From the NCBI GenBank assembly GCA_964470965.1, contig CAYYIS010000016.1:1-64000 (forward strand): a stretch of 64,000 bases of DNA. The letters run 5' to 3'. The notes under the pieces were generated by a model. That model did not search any database. It had not been told where the DNA came from and saw only the letters and a list, made by a program, of their open reading frames with translations. This DNA is from CAYYIS01 sp964470965 (GTDB lineage: Bacteria; JAAXHH01; JABIQT01). How positions within the stretch are numbered: position 1 is the first letter of the stretch; each line of letters opens with the position of its first letter. This document shows positions 52,483-63,000 of the stretch, in pieces. The translations under genes were made by a program, and so were the position numbers.

Positions 52483-53868
52483 GTGTACGACGTAGATGCT
52501 ATCGAAGCGTTTGATCATCAGCTAGTGGCAGACATCAAGGAACGGCAGGGATATATTAACGAAACCGGTCGGGCTGCGGATCACGTGATCCGAAATGTCC
52601 GGTGCTACCGAGTGCTGATGCCATGGACCGGGACCAAGCGATGGGACGGTTCGGCCGAGGGCTTTTCGTTCGCCGAATTCGAGACGAACCAGGGTCTGGT
52701 GGGTATCGCGGAAGGTATTTCCGGAGAGGAGGCAGAGCTCTCGGATCGGGTCTCAGGAAAAAACGTATTCGATGCGTCCATCCGCGGCGATCTTGGCCTG
52801 GCCTACTGGGATTTCGCCGGTAAAATCGCGGGTAAACCCCTCTACCGGTATTTTCGTGATGTCTTCGATCTGGATACACCAGAAGTGACGCACGTACCCA
52901 CAGCAGCCTATACCTGGTACCGGTTTCCGGATATCCACGGAAACCACGCAGTCACGTTCGATACCTATCCGCAACACCTCCAGCAGCTGATCGCGGACTA
53001 CGGTTTCCAGGCGCTGAAGCTGTCCATGTGTGATTTTGAGCCGATGCGGTATGTAGAGCTCATTCATAACATTCGGGATGTCATCGGCTTTGATGTCGAT
53101 ATCCGAGTCGACCCCCATGCGTCCTGGAGCGAATCAGAAGCGCTGCGGTTCATGAAAGAGGTGGAAGACTGCCGACTGGAATGGATCGAGGAGCCCGTGG
53201 GTGGACATTTCGAAAACATTTTCCGGGCGGGGCACCGGTTGCGGCAGATGAGTACCGTCCCGATCTCCTCCCATGTGTGGCTGCCGCCTCTACGCCGTGA
53301 TATGCAGTCGCTACGGTATGGCAAATACCCGTCGGGCCGCTACGGTGACGAAACGCTCGATCAGCCGCTCGACCTGCACGCCCTGCGCCGGTTCGTGGCG
53401 GCCGATATCTCAGCGCCGGATGCTTATGCGGGTCCCCTGGCGCTAAAACGTTACTACGACACGGCCCGCTTTATGGGTATGGACATCGCCATGCACAGCG
53501 CCTACGAACTCGGTCCGGGCACTGCGATCCGGTTGCATATCGCCGCGTTCGCTTTCCCGTATACGATTCCCTATCACATCATATGGGGCAACAACACCGC
53601 ACCGTTTGCGCTGCACGCGTTGGACGCTCATTACAATCAGTGGGAAGGGGATGTGATCCGGGGTGGAAAAATGATGTATGAGAAGGGATGTCTGAAAGTA
53701 CCGGAAGGCCCGGGTCTGGGCGTGGAACTAGATCCTGACTTACTCGAAAAATATCGGTGGACAGAGGAAAAGGCCACGGTCCATACGGAACATATAGAAC
53801 GCATCCGCGCCTCCCATCTGGATTCGCTTGAATGGCGTAAGAACAGAATGGGCTGGACGCGAATGTAG
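52483..53868 (+). CDS. enolase-superfamily (mandelate racemase/muconate lactonizing-like) enzyme
   Basis: A Mg-dependent enzyme that abstracts a proton alpha to a carboxylate, often an acid-sugar dehydratase. The capping domain is N-terminal; in the barrel, GFQALKLSMCDF supplies the Lys (KxS rather than KxK), IRVDPHASWS the first metal Asp, WIEEPVGGHF the Glu, and MHSAYELGPGTAIRLH a late His/Glu region. The C terminus has EGPGLGVELD. At 461 residues it is longer than most (380-400). GTG start with AAAGGG upstream. A sugar-acid dehydratase would suit the glycan genes in the window, but the substrate is not fixed. Confidence 0.85.
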   Translation: MYDVDAIEAFDHQLVADIKERQGYINETGRAADHVIRNVRCYRVLMPWTGTKRWDGSAEGFSFAEFETNQGLVGIAEGISGEEAELSDRVSGKNVFDASIRGDLGLAYWDFAGKIAGKPLYRYFRDVFDLDTPEVTHVPTAAYTWYRFPDIHGNHAVTFDTYPQHLQQLIADYGFQALKLSMCDFEPMRYVELIHNIRDVIGFDVDIRVDPHASWSESEALRFMKEVEDCRLEWIEEPVGGHFENIFRAGHRLRQMSTVPISSHVWLPPLRRDMQSLRYGKYPSGRYGDETLDQPLDLHALRRFVAADISAPDAYAGPLALKRYYDTARFMGMDIAMHSAYELGPGTAIRLHIAAFAFPYTIPYHIIWGNNTAPFALHALDAHYNQWEGDVIRGGKMMYEKGCLKVPEGPGLGVELDPDLLEKYRWTEEKATVHTEHIERIRASHLDSLEWRKNRMGWTRM

Positions 53869-54191
53869 GCTAAGTATCGCAACTCCCCGTGGAACAGGTC
53901 AAGGTTCCACGGGTGGATGGACTCTTGCAGGTCTCACCGAGCGACTTTCCGCCTCCACGGCAATCGTCGACATCGACACGGTCTCTGGTCACGAGCCGAT
54001 GCAGGCGATCCTTCCGACGGCCGTGTCTATTGGAAAAGCCGTCATCTGTCTCCTTTTGATTACCTGTTACCGAGGTCGACAGCCGAATGATAACTGATCT
54101 TCTTCCCGGCTATACTCCTGATGACCTATACCTCCCCCGCAGGTATAGAATTAAGCCCAGATACCGGCTGCGGAAAGAGGATCTCTGACAC
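53869..54191. other. intergenic gap with hairpin
   Basis: Only notable element: CCCGTGGAAC (53886-53895) pairs perfectly with GTTCCACGGG (53904-53913) around eight bases, 17 bases after the enolase-superfamily stop. There is no T run, so it may be a factor-dependent terminator or 3' stabiliser. Confidence 0.5.
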
Positions 54192-56135
54192 CTATTTCCC
54201 CGGCGGAGAACCGTACCGGGGCCTGTTCACATAACGGGCCGTTTCACAGTCCAGCCGGATTCTGGTGGCAGGAGGCAGGACGACCCGGAAAAAGGTGTCG
54301 TTAATGTCGGTAGTGGCCGTCTTTACAATGGTCGGATCCGGGGCGTAGGCGCCAGGGACACCGGGGTAGATCGATTCCGATGTATCGAACGCCACAGTCG
54401 TAAAACGGTGCTCCGACAGGCCCCCGGCCTGGATGATCACTTCGCGGGATTCCATGGGATGCAGATTGACCAACGTCACGGCAGCACGGGAAGGGGCGAC
54501 CGTGTCCACCAGCGCAGCCGTATCAGCAGGCAGACCGGGCCGGTTGCGTACGGCGTCGTGGTACCGAAACCGGGCGTTGAGCATTCCGCCGTAATAGACG
54601 ACCTGGGGACAGCCCATAGTAAGCTGCACCAGTGCCTCCGTTGTCACCGGTTGAATCTGCTGCCAGAGATGAATGTGTGCGCCACCTGCAGGCAGGTCGG
54701 TGTCATCCGCACGGATCTGAGCCAGCCTGTGACACGTCTGGGCATAGGCAGCACCCAGTATCTGTTCCGGATAATTTGGGTTTTCGCCGTTGAGGTAGAG
54801 CAACCATGGCGCATCGTGCCCCATATCTCCTTTGTCCCGGAACGGTACCACTTTCCCCCAATCATATCCGCTTTTCTCCCGAATAAAATCCAGGCGTGCT
54901 CTATCCTCATCCGCCTCTGAAACGTTCCAGATGTTCATCGGGAACGAGGGATCCATGGGTTGGTAGTCCATCCATCCCTGGTCGCCGTAACGGTAGGGAA
55001 CGAGAAAAGACGTGCGATCCGGCCCCAAGGCCCGATCAACACCGATATAATGAGGCAGGAGGCTCATCTGACTGCCCATCTCATCAAAATCCGCTTCGAC
55101 CCCTTGTTCTAATACCCGGTCCATCATGCCGCGGGGCAGTTGGAAGTAGGTACTGTCACCGGTTAGCAGGTAGGCGTTGTTAGCCGCTGTGATCGCGGCG
55201 TAGCCCAGGTTGTAAAAGCCGTGGGGCCAAGTCCAGCCATACAATCCACCGTACCATTTTCCGTTGTGCAATGTTCCTACACGTCCATCCAGACCTACAT
55301 TGTCGGGCATGATGCCGTCATTGGCCCGGGCACGCTCCAGCCAGGCACCGACGTATTCCAGGAGCCAGTTCCGGTACTTGTCGTCACCGGTCATCAGATA
55401 GGCGTTCATAATGAGACCGTTAACGTTCAGGTTGTTGCCCACATCTCCTTCCCGGAACCGCTCAGCCATAGCTTTCCCCATGGTGCGTGCCTTGTCGGAG
55501 TTTTTGAGGTCCTCTATCCGGGCAATACCCGGTACATCCGTCAGAGGGAGACCGTAGACGGTCATACCAGGCCCCGGGTTGTAGGACATGTTGCCGTCGT
55601 CGTCGGCCATACCCCAGGCGGGACCGCCGCTACCGTTGTGGGGTGCACGAATTATGCGGTGTTCCGGATCGTAATTCAGGGCTTCGGGATCTTCGTTAAG
55701 ATAGAATCCAGCAAATCGCCGCGCCCGATCGAGATGCTTCTGGTTTCCCGAGCCGGCCAGGCAGAGGTGATAGAAATAGATGTAGCTTTCACTCTGATGA
55801 AATTGATCGTAACCCCGTTCGTATTCCTTATAAATGCGCCCGAACTTCGCGAGCTGTTTTGTGATGCCGTCCCAGTGATGATCCGCCATATCGAGGAGGT
55901 GATCCCCGCCACCCAGTGAATAGAACTGGGCGAAGTTATGAAAAGCCTCATAAAAATCGTCCATTCCGTCTCGGCTGCCGGTCCAGGTGTCGGTCCAGAT
56001 CAGTGATCCGTCCGGGTTCGTGTATTTTTCCGCATAGGGATAGACTGCCTCATTCATGAGGTCGATCAGTTTGCGCTCCAACAACGCCCAGGCCGGGGCG
56101 ATGTCGTAGTGGACACTGGCGGTTAAGGTCTTCAC
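54192..56135 (-). CDS. large protein, predicted alpha/alpha barrel, unknown function
   Basis: I do not recognise the family by name. It is about 647 residues, Trp- and Tyr-rich, with repeated helix pairs such as FYEAFHNFAQFYSLGGGDH, IYFYHLCLAGSGNQKHLDRA and LIMNAYLMTGDDKYRNWLLE, the pattern of an alpha/alpha toroid as in GH88/105, GH127 or lyase families. The last 130 residues are beta-rich (AAVTLVNLHPMESREVIIQ). No signal peptide. I use GTG 56135 with GGAG five bases upstream; the frame runs to a TTG at 56168 with no ribosome site. A role in glycan turnover is inferred from fold and neighbours only. Confidence 0.6.
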   Translation of the reverse strand: MKTLTASVHYDIAPAWALLERKLIDLMNEAVYPYAEKYTNPDGSLIWTDTWTGSRDGMDDFYEAFHNFAQFYSLGGGDHLLDMADHHWDGITKQLAKFGRIYKEYERGYDQFHQSESYIYFYHLCLAGSGNQKHLDRARRFAGFYLNEDPEALNYDPEHRIIRAPHNGSGGPAWGMADDDGNMSYNPGPGMTVYGLPLTDVPGIARIEDLKNSDKARTMGKAMAERFREGDVGNNLNVNGLIMNAYLMTGDDKYRNWLLEYVGAWLERARANDGIMPDNVGLDGRVGTLHNGKWYGGLYGWTWPHGFYNLGYAAITAANNAYLLTGDSTYFQLPRGMMDRVLEQGVEADFDEMGSQMSLLPHYIGVDRALGPDRTSFLVPYRYGDQGWMDYQPMDPSFPMNIWNVSEADEDRARLDFIREKSGYDWGKVVPFRDKGDMGHDAPWLLYLNGENPNYPEQILGAAYAQTCHRLAQIRADDTDLPAGGAHIHLWQQIQPVTTEALVQLTMGCPQVVYYGGMLNARFRYHDAVRNRPGLPADTAALVDTVAPSRAAVTLVNLHPMESREVIIQAGGLSEHRFTTVAFDTSESIYPGVPGAYAPDPTIVKTATTDINDTFFRVVLPPATRIRLDCETARYVNRPRYGSPPGK

Positions 56136-56262
56136 GGGCACTCCGATTGATGGAATTTGAAACGACAAAGCCGGTTCAAAAGAAATAAAGTCCTTGTTAT
56201 TGAAATCTGTCTACTTTTTTTTACCTCAAACCCGCTGTTACGATTGAAAGGAATATTAATCC

Positions 56263-57048
56263 ATGATGACTCCGGAACAACGGTATCTCTTCGACGTGTT
56301 CGGATACCTACACCTTGAAAACGCGCTTTCGCCGGATGAATTGGCATCGTGCCAGAAGGCGACGGAGCGGTATATGAACACGCCGGAGGACAAGCTTCCG
56401 CCCGGCTTCGGCGTGGACGGCCAGCGATATCTGCACGGATTCGCCTTCGATAAATGCCTGGAAGCGTTGACTCGCCACCGATCTACGTGGCCCATCGTAC
56501 GGGAGCTCACCAACGATCGGCCCCGGCTGATCAGTGGCACGCTCCAGGTGAACCGCCCCGAGGAATCGGCCGTCGGCGGCCTGCATTGCGCGCGGGAAGG
56601 GTTCGGCTGGGAAAGCACCCGTTACGAGACCCACCACGGAAGCATCTACTGCGACGACATTATCGTATTTCCCTACTTAGACGACGTGAATCCGGGGGAC
56701 GGTGGATTGATCGTGCTGCCGGGTTCACACAAAGCCGCCTTTTCCCGGCCTGAGAGCCTGTTCAATGACGGCGTCATGCATACCGTAAACGATCTTACAC
56801 CTGGTGTAGTCAACATCACACCGAAGGCGGGCGACATCGTTATCACCTCTGAATTGATGACGCATGGTATCCTGGAATGGCAGCCGAAAAACAGGATGCG
56901 GCGAATCCTTGTTCTACGCTATAAGCCACAGCACGCCGGCCTGCCCATGTCCTATCCGGATGAAATCCGCGAACGGCTTTCATCGGAAACACTGGAACTG
57001 ATCGAGACAGCGCATTATAATCATGTGAAAGATATCGTAAAGGACTGA
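56263..57048 (+). CDS. phytanoyl-CoA dioxygenase-like protein, atypical triad
   Basis: PhyH-family fold: FDVFGYLHLENALSPDEL at the N terminus, DVNPGDGGLIVLPGSHKAAF in the middle, and GDIVITSELMTHGILEW followed by the Arg of RRILVLRYKP at the end. The first metal motif is GGLHCAREGF: the His is there but the Asp or Glu expected two residues later (HxD) is replaced by Ala. Such Asp-less PhyH-like proteins form a subgroup in environmental bacteria, and their activity is uncertain. 261 residues; AAAGGAA upstream of the ATG. Divergent from the preceding barrel gene. Confidence 0.82.
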   Translation: MMTPEQRYLFDVFGYLHLENALSPDELASCQKATERYMNTPEDKLPPGFGVDGQRYLHGFAFDKCLEALTRHRSTWPIVRELTNDRPRLISGTLQVNRPEESAVGGLHCAREGFGWESTRYETHHGSIYCDDIIVFPYLDDVNPGDGGLIVLPGSHKAAFSRPESLFNDGVMHTVNDLTPGVVNITPKAGDIVITSELMTHGILEWQPKNRMRRILVLRYKPQHAGLPMSYPDEIRERLSSETLELIETAHYNHVKDIVKD

Positions 57049-57077
57049 GAATCTTTAGGTGCCAGGATGGTACGCTT

Positions 57078-58871
57078 TTAAAAAAGGTCCACGCCGAACA
57101 CTTCCTGGACTTTTGCAAAGTATATGGTCCGGCCGATGATGGGTCCCGGAATCTGAAATGCATCGGGTTTTCTTATGATCTCGGCAATGGTTAAATCATC
57201 GGGGTTCAGGCGGTACAGGCAGGATCGGGTGAATCCGTAAACCATACCGTCGGGACCCGTTTGCAGGCCGCCGTCCAGAGGGAATCCGGGCGGCAAAGAG
57301 ATGAGGGTACCGAATGTCCACGCCTCCGGATCGAAGACGAACAGTTTCGGCGAAGTGCCCTCACCGTACGCCGTGCCGTACAGACGTCCATCAGGACCGC
57401 AGAGTAGGGCATTGATGCTGGTTACCAGACTGTCCGGCGTACCTTCCCAGAGCTTCTGCTCATCCTTGTAATCCCATAGAAACAGTGATGCCTTTTCTAC
57501 CCTGGGTTGGGTTCCGGAACCGCCCATGGTAGTGGTTCCCACGGCTATGGACTCCTGCGCTTCCAACCAGGCGAGCGACCAGCAGCTTGCCGCACCGGCG
57601 ATGTCGCGATACGTGCCGAACTGTTCCGTCGCGGGATCAAACCATGACAGGGGGCCGCCCCAGATACCATAATCCGGCACTGCTGCGGTCCAGACGCGAC
57701 CCAATGGTCCGGTAACCATGGCGCGTGGCCGGTAGGAAGCTCCGTCCATACGACCTACATCCCGGGGATTGCTATCGGGTTCGGTTCCGAAATTGTAGGG
57801 CTGCGAGGGATCAAAGGCCGAGAGTTTGGCTGCCGGATAGGAGCACATATAGAGCTTGCCGTCCAGGTTGCCCATGGAATAGACTTCGCCGGTAGCGGTG
57901 GAACATTGTCCAAGATCGGCCATAGCTCCGGTCTCAGGCTCGTGGCGAAAGAGATGCAGGGGCAGAATGCTCGACCCGTACAGGCTGTCGTCCGGCCCCT
58001 TGTGTAGAAGAAACAGGGAGCTGCCGGCTGCGTTGTAGTCGATGGTCAGAGTACGCGTATCGTCGGTTGCCGGCTGCCTAATTGCTATAGTGCGGTAATG
58101 TTGACTCGCAGCATCGGTAAAAAAAGCAGAAGAGCCGTCAGAAAGGGTAGGAAGTGATTCCGGTTCCGGGATTTCATTCACCGGTGTGACATTGAACCCG
58201 TCAAGGCGGTAGTTGCCTTCCGATGATTGTATGTGCAGCGTCCCATCGGCGGTCCGGACAAGCACGGCATTACCGCCGTCTTCTTTCGGTACCATGGGGC
58301 CTACTGCGCGGCGGATACCGGTAGCCGGATCGAACACCACCACATGCGGTACGGTCATCTTGATCTCGCAGGCGATGGTTCCGTCCGGCGCAGCCAGTGG
58401 ATAACAGTACATGTCCACATCGTCCATATGACCATGGCGGGTGAACGTTGCCGTTGCAGGGTCATAACTGGTGAGCCCAGCAGAGCCGTAACAACCGATC
58501 CACAGCACGCCGTCTGCGTCTTCGTCGATTCGACAGGGGAAAGTGTCTTCAGGCAGGTTGATGGCGCCCAGGTTTTCAAGCGTTTCCTGTTTGGGGTCAA
58601 ATACGAATAGGTGGCCGGAATATGCGGCGCCGATGTAGATACGGCCATCCCGGCTTAGAATGGCCGCCGTCGGATAGTGCGATTCTTCCACATCAGCCTT
58701 GAACTGCTTTAACACGCCCGTCTGCGGGTTGATCTTCAGGACGAACAAGTTATCGGCCTGCTGGCCCATGGGCGCCACCAGGCAATCGCTGCCATCAGCA
58801 CCTCGAGTGGGGAACAGACGTACCCAGTTGACGCTGCGTACCGGTGTACCGATGGTTTTAATTTTCATCAT
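57078..58871 (-). CDS. beta-propeller (SMP-30/NHL-like) protein
   Basis: A six- or seven-bladed propeller, with blades that repeat an xxGRIYxG or LYG pattern: DGRIYIGAAYSGHLFVFDP, DGVLWIGCYGSAGLTSYDP, LGRVWTAAVPDYGIWGG, DGRLYGTAYGEGTSPKLFV, DGMVYGFTRSCLYRLNP. No signal peptide and no obvious catalytic residues, so it could be a lactonase-like enzyme or a binding protein. Start ATG 58871 (second of a pair with 58868) is preceded by AAGAGGA; the frame extends to 58928 without support. Divergent from the alcohol dehydrogenase gene. Confidence 0.75.
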   Translation of the reverse strand: MMKIKTIGTPVRSVNWVRLFPTRGADGSDCLVAPMGQQADNLFVLKINPQTGVLKQFKADVEESHYPTAAILSRDGRIYIGAAYSGHLFVFDPKQETLENLGAINLPEDTFPCRIDEDADGVLWIGCYGSAGLTSYDPATATFTRHGHMDDVDMYCYPLAAPDGTIACEIKMTVPHVVVFDPATGIRRAVGPMVPKEDGGNAVLVRTADGTLHIQSSEGNYRLDGFNVTPVNEIPEPESLPTLSDGSSAFFTDAASQHYRTIAIRQPATDDTRTLTIDYNAAGSSLFLLHKGPDDSLYGSSILPLHLFRHEPETGAMADLGQCSTATGEVYSMGNLDGKLYMCSYPAAKLSAFDPSQPYNFGTEPDSNPRDVGRMDGASYRPRAMVTGPLGRVWTAAVPDYGIWGGPLSWFDPATEQFGTYRDIAGAASCWSLAWLEAQESIAVGTTTMGGSGTQPRVEKASLFLWDYKDEQKLWEGTPDSLVTSINALLCGPDGRLYGTAYGEGTSPKLFVFDPEAWTFGTLISLPPGFPLDGGLQTGPDGMVYGFTRSCLYRLNPDDLTIAEIIRKPDAFQIPGPIIGRTIYFAKVQEVFGVDLF

Positions 58872-58940
58872 GAATCCTCTTGGTTCCGTATTTATTCTCA
58901 AGAAAGTGACAACAATAACCCTTGTCAAAGGATTAATCCC

Positions 58941-59957
58941 ATGCAGAGAGCAGCTATGTTCGGCGATGGAAAAGCCGGGCTTGTCACATGTCCCACGCCC
59001 GTTCCGAAAAATGATTTGGTCCTAATCAAAGTCCATTCTGCCCCCATGTGTACGGAATACAAAGCGTTCAAGGAGGGGCATCGCGGGGAGGGTTTCGGGC
59101 ATGAAGCAGCGGGGCAGGTGGTGGAAGTGGCACAGCCGGGCAAGGTACGGGTAGGAGACCGAGTAGTGGTGATGCCACAGTATCCGTGCGGAACATGTGC
59201 TCTCTGCCTGGACGGTGAATATATTCATTGCCAGCATGTCATCGATGTTCACGAAACTACCGGGAACACCACCGGGACCCATACCTACGCCGAACACCTG
59301 CTCAAACAGGACTGGCTTCTGATTCCCATTCCGGATAATATGTCATATAACCACGCCGCCATGGCCTGCTGTGGCCTTGGCCCTACCTTCGGAGCCATGC
59401 AGCTCATGGAGGTGGGTGCACTCGACACGGTGCTTATTACGGGTATGGGGCCTGTCGGCCTGGGCGGCGTGATTAACGCGGTCCACAGGGGATCCCGGGT
59501 CCTGGTAGCCGAGATAAACCCGTACCGGGCGCAGTTGGCTCGAGACTTGGGTGCGGCCGAGGTGATTGATCCTCGGGACGATCAGGCGGTAGAGCACATC
59601 CTGGAACTGACGGAGGGTCTGGGTGTGGACAAAGCCATCGACTGCTCCGGCGTAGGCCAGGCCCAGCGTCTGATGATCGATGCGGTCCGTCGCAAAGGCC
59701 AGGCATCCTTTGTCGGCCAAGCCGGCGATCTAACCATCGGCGTGAGCCGCGACATGATTGGTAAAGGGTTAACCCTACGCGGGGCTTGGCACTACAACCT
59801 GTCCGACATGCCAAAGATAATGAAGGTGATCGCTCAGACCGGATACCTACTGGACCGGTTGACTACCCATACATTTCCGATGAAAAACGTTCAGCAGGCG
59901 TGGGAATTACAAATGACAGGGGAATGCGGCAAAGTAGTGCTCGATCCCTGGGGATGA
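58941..59957 (+). CDS. zinc-binding alcohol dehydrogenase
   Basis: A medium-chain dehydrogenase/reductase. Catalytic zinc: Cys37 in APMCTEYKAF (C-T-E in place of the usual C-G/S-T/D) and GFGHEAAGQV. Structural zinc cysteines are complete in CGTCALCLDGEYIHC. The Rossmann motif is GMGPVGLGGV with EINPYRAQLARDLGAAEV. 338 residues. The variation after Cys37 suggests a polyol or sugar-alcohol dehydrogenase type. It follows the divergent propeller gene by 69 bases; the substrate is unknown. Confidence 0.9.
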   Translation: MQRAAMFGDGKAGLVTCPTPVPKNDLVLIKVHSAPMCTEYKAFKEGHRGEGFGHEAAGQVVEVAQPGKVRVGDRVVVMPQYPCGTCALCLDGEYIHCQHVIDVHETTGNTTGTHTYAEHLLKQDWLLIPIPDNMSYNHAAMACCGLGPTFGAMQLMEVGALDTVLITGMGPVGLGGVINAVHRGSRVLVAEINPYRAQLARDLGAAEVIDPRDDQAVEHILELTEGLGVDKAIDCSGVGQAQRLMIDAVRRKGQASFVGQAGDLTIGVSRDMIGKGLTLRGAWHYNLSDMPKIMKVIAQTGYLLDRLTTHTFPMKNVQQAWELQMTGECGKVVLDPWG

Positions 59958-60015
59958 GACGTTCCCGTAGTATATACCTCGGCATCCCCCCTCCATGGAA
60001 AGGGGGACAGGTAAC

Positions 60016-63000
60016 TCACTTTAACAACAGCATCTTCTTCGCCTTGGAGAACTCCCCTGCCACCAGCCTGTAGAAATACAGCCCGCTGGAAACAGCATAT
60101 CCTGCGCCATTACGCCCTGTCCACTTGATGGTATGGAAGCCGGCCTGCTGCGTTGTGTTGACCAGTGTCTTCACTTCCTGGCCGAGCAGGTTGTAGATCT
60201 TTAGAGTGACCTTTGTCTGCTTAGGTAGTTCGTAACGGATAGTAGTGGACGGATTAAACGGGTTCGGGAAATTCTGGCCGAGGGTAAAGTCATTCGGCGG
60301 CGATACTTTTATTGTGACCGGTCCGAACGTGTCGGAAGCGGTTACCGCCTCCAGCATATAGTAGTAGGCTATATTGACGCGTACATCATAGTCAGTGTAC
60401 GTGTACCCGGCTTCTGTCCCCGACACCACTGCGCCCGTAATCCGCTGGAACCCGTGGTCCTTGTGGCGGCTTCGCAGGACATGGAACCCCTCCGGTTCCA
60501 TGCCCGCGGCGATGGACCAGTCCAGCGATACCGCGCCCCGGTCTTCCCCGGCTGCGAATGCAGCGAGGGAGACACCGGTAGGTATAGCCACACTGGTGAT
60601 AAACGCCGCAGGTATGGACCAGTCACCTGTAAATTCCGAATCGTTTGCCCGAGCCCGCCACCAGTAAGTAACCTCATTCTCCAGAAGGTCGGTGGCCGGA
60701 CGCGCGGAATCGCGGATCTGCCAGTGGGTAGGGTTGCCGGGCGTGCCACCGGCTATATCTGTGGTAGAGACGGTAAGCGTCGTGAAATCAATATCGGTAG
60801 ATACCTGGAATTCATAGGTTAGGAGCAGACGATTGGCATCACCGGAAACCGGTGATGCGTTGTTGATGATCAAAGTCGGAGCCAGGGACACGGTATCGCC
60901 TGTCGCAGGCGATCCGCTCAAGGGTATCGTCGGCACCTGGTCGATATTCGGGACTGCCGAGACGCCCGTGGGCAGTACGCTCTTGTTGCCGACGGCACTG
61001 ATGGACTGCACCGTATAAGTATGCGATTGGCCGTTGACCGCGCTAACGTCGAGGTATTCCGTTTCCGTGCCGACGGTTGCAATGGCAGTACCGTCACGCA
61101 GTATTGAGTAGCCGGTCACGTTGTCACTGGTGGATGCCGACCAACGAATCCGTACCGCACCGTTACCCGGTACACTGGCCAGGTTGTCCGGTGCCAGGGG
61201 TGCTGCTGTGTCCAGGACAGCAGGTGTGATAAAGCTATCCAGTGCACTGAATGCGATGCGTTCGTTCTGTGGATCGTTGGCACTGGCCGATCCGATTCGG
61301 AAGTAATATTTGGTATTGAGCGCAAGACGCGTTGCGGTTATGGCATGGTTCGTGCCTGAAGTTTCGTCTCTGATGGTCGAACCCAGATCCGCAGTGGTGC
61401 CGTATTCAATCAGACGAGAGGACAGGATATCGGTATTCCACATTACCGCCAACTGTGACGTGGTGTCTGTGGTCGCCATGGCTTGGCGTGATACGGAACT
61501 GAGAACCGGGCGTGCGGTGTCCGCATCTGCCGTAGTGGTCACCGCAAGCGTAGCTGTGGCCGTCGGTCCGTTGCCGGCCAAATCAGTGGATCCGCCGTGC
61601 AGGTAGTAGGTAGTACTCGGTGTCAGGTTCGTAAGGACGACATTGTGAGAAGTGACCAGGTCCGATTCCTCCTCCATGTGGTCCAGCGCTCCCGGTGAAA
61701 CGCCGTAGTCCACAAAACTATCCGACGGCTCATTCGTTTCCCAATGCACGGTGATCCGATCATGCGAGGCCACAGTCTGCGCCGTCGCCGAGACGATCAC
61801 CGGCGCATCCGTATCTGGTGTACTGGCAGTCGTCGCCGTGCCGGTGGCGCTGAATGTTCGGCCGTTACCGCCGGGATCGGTGGATCCAACCTGGAACTCG
61901 TATGTGGTGCCAGCGTCCAGATTGGTGAGCGTCACCTGATGCGATGTGACCACATCTTCGTCCGTGGCTGACTGCCCCATGTTCGCACCGTACAGCACCT
62001 TGCTGTCGCTCGGTTCGTCTGTTTCCCACGCCAATGTCAGCGAAGCGGAGGTCTGCGCGATGACGTCCGGACCGTTTATAATAACCGGTGGATCGATGTC
62101 CGGAAAATCGGCAGTAGTCACCGTCAATCCGCCGTTGGCCAGCGCCAGGATACGCGGACGGATGGTCTTGACCGTAGGCTTTGAGACGGGTGTGCCTTCA
62201 GGGAATACCACCGTGTTGCCGCTCGGATCGGTCGACGTGACCGCGAACGTGTATTGCGTATCGGTCTCGAGACCGCCGACGATAACTAGATGTCTGCGTG
62301 CTAATCGTTCGGATCCACGCGGCAGAAACGTACTGTCCGGACCGCCCTGATAATACACGAATCCGTCGCTGACCTCGTTGGTGACCCATCCGATGGCGAT
62401 AACACGGTCGGACCTGTACAGCACAGCCGGTCCCCGGATGATCACCGGTGCCACCGTATCCTCTACCACTGGTGTCCTAAACCGCCTTGTCAGGGATCTA
62501 CCCTTGTTGCCGCTTCCATCGGTCGAGACGGCGGTATATCGGTACCGGGTATCCGGGGTCAGCCCGGTCAGGTTGATGGTATGCTCCAGGGTCAATTCTT
62601 CATCTGCATTGGTAGTCTGAAGCGTGTCTTCCGTGCCGGCCTCAAGATAGTAAACCGTGCTGTTTGCCGGCTCGTCTGTTCGCCACTGGATGATAGCGGT
62701 GGTCGGTGCCAGACCGGTCACTGCCGGTCGCCGGACGAAACGGGGAGGAAGGCCGTCCACCTTGGCCATAGTGGTGAAAGTGATAGTATCAGGAAAGGCG
62801 GTAATGTTACCATGCTGATCTTGGGAGCTGACGAGTGCGTAATATTCTGTATCCTGCGCCAGTCCAGACAACGCCATCACCTGGCGGTGCACAAAACGCC
62901 CGTCCGATTTTACCCGTCCGAGATCCACAGTATCACCATATTCAACGGTACTCACACTCTTCTCATCGGTCGTCCATCCCAATACAGCGCCATTACGGGA

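Noticed and set aside
53886..53913. 10-base-pair hairpin after the enolase-superfamily gene as an intrinsic terminator
   Set aside because: There is no T run after the stem, so it does not meet the standard; listed as a hairpin only.
59986..60006. CCCCCT/AGGGGG stem between the alcohol dehydrogenase and the giant protein gene
   Set aside because: Six pairs, no T run on either strand; too weak to call as a terminator.
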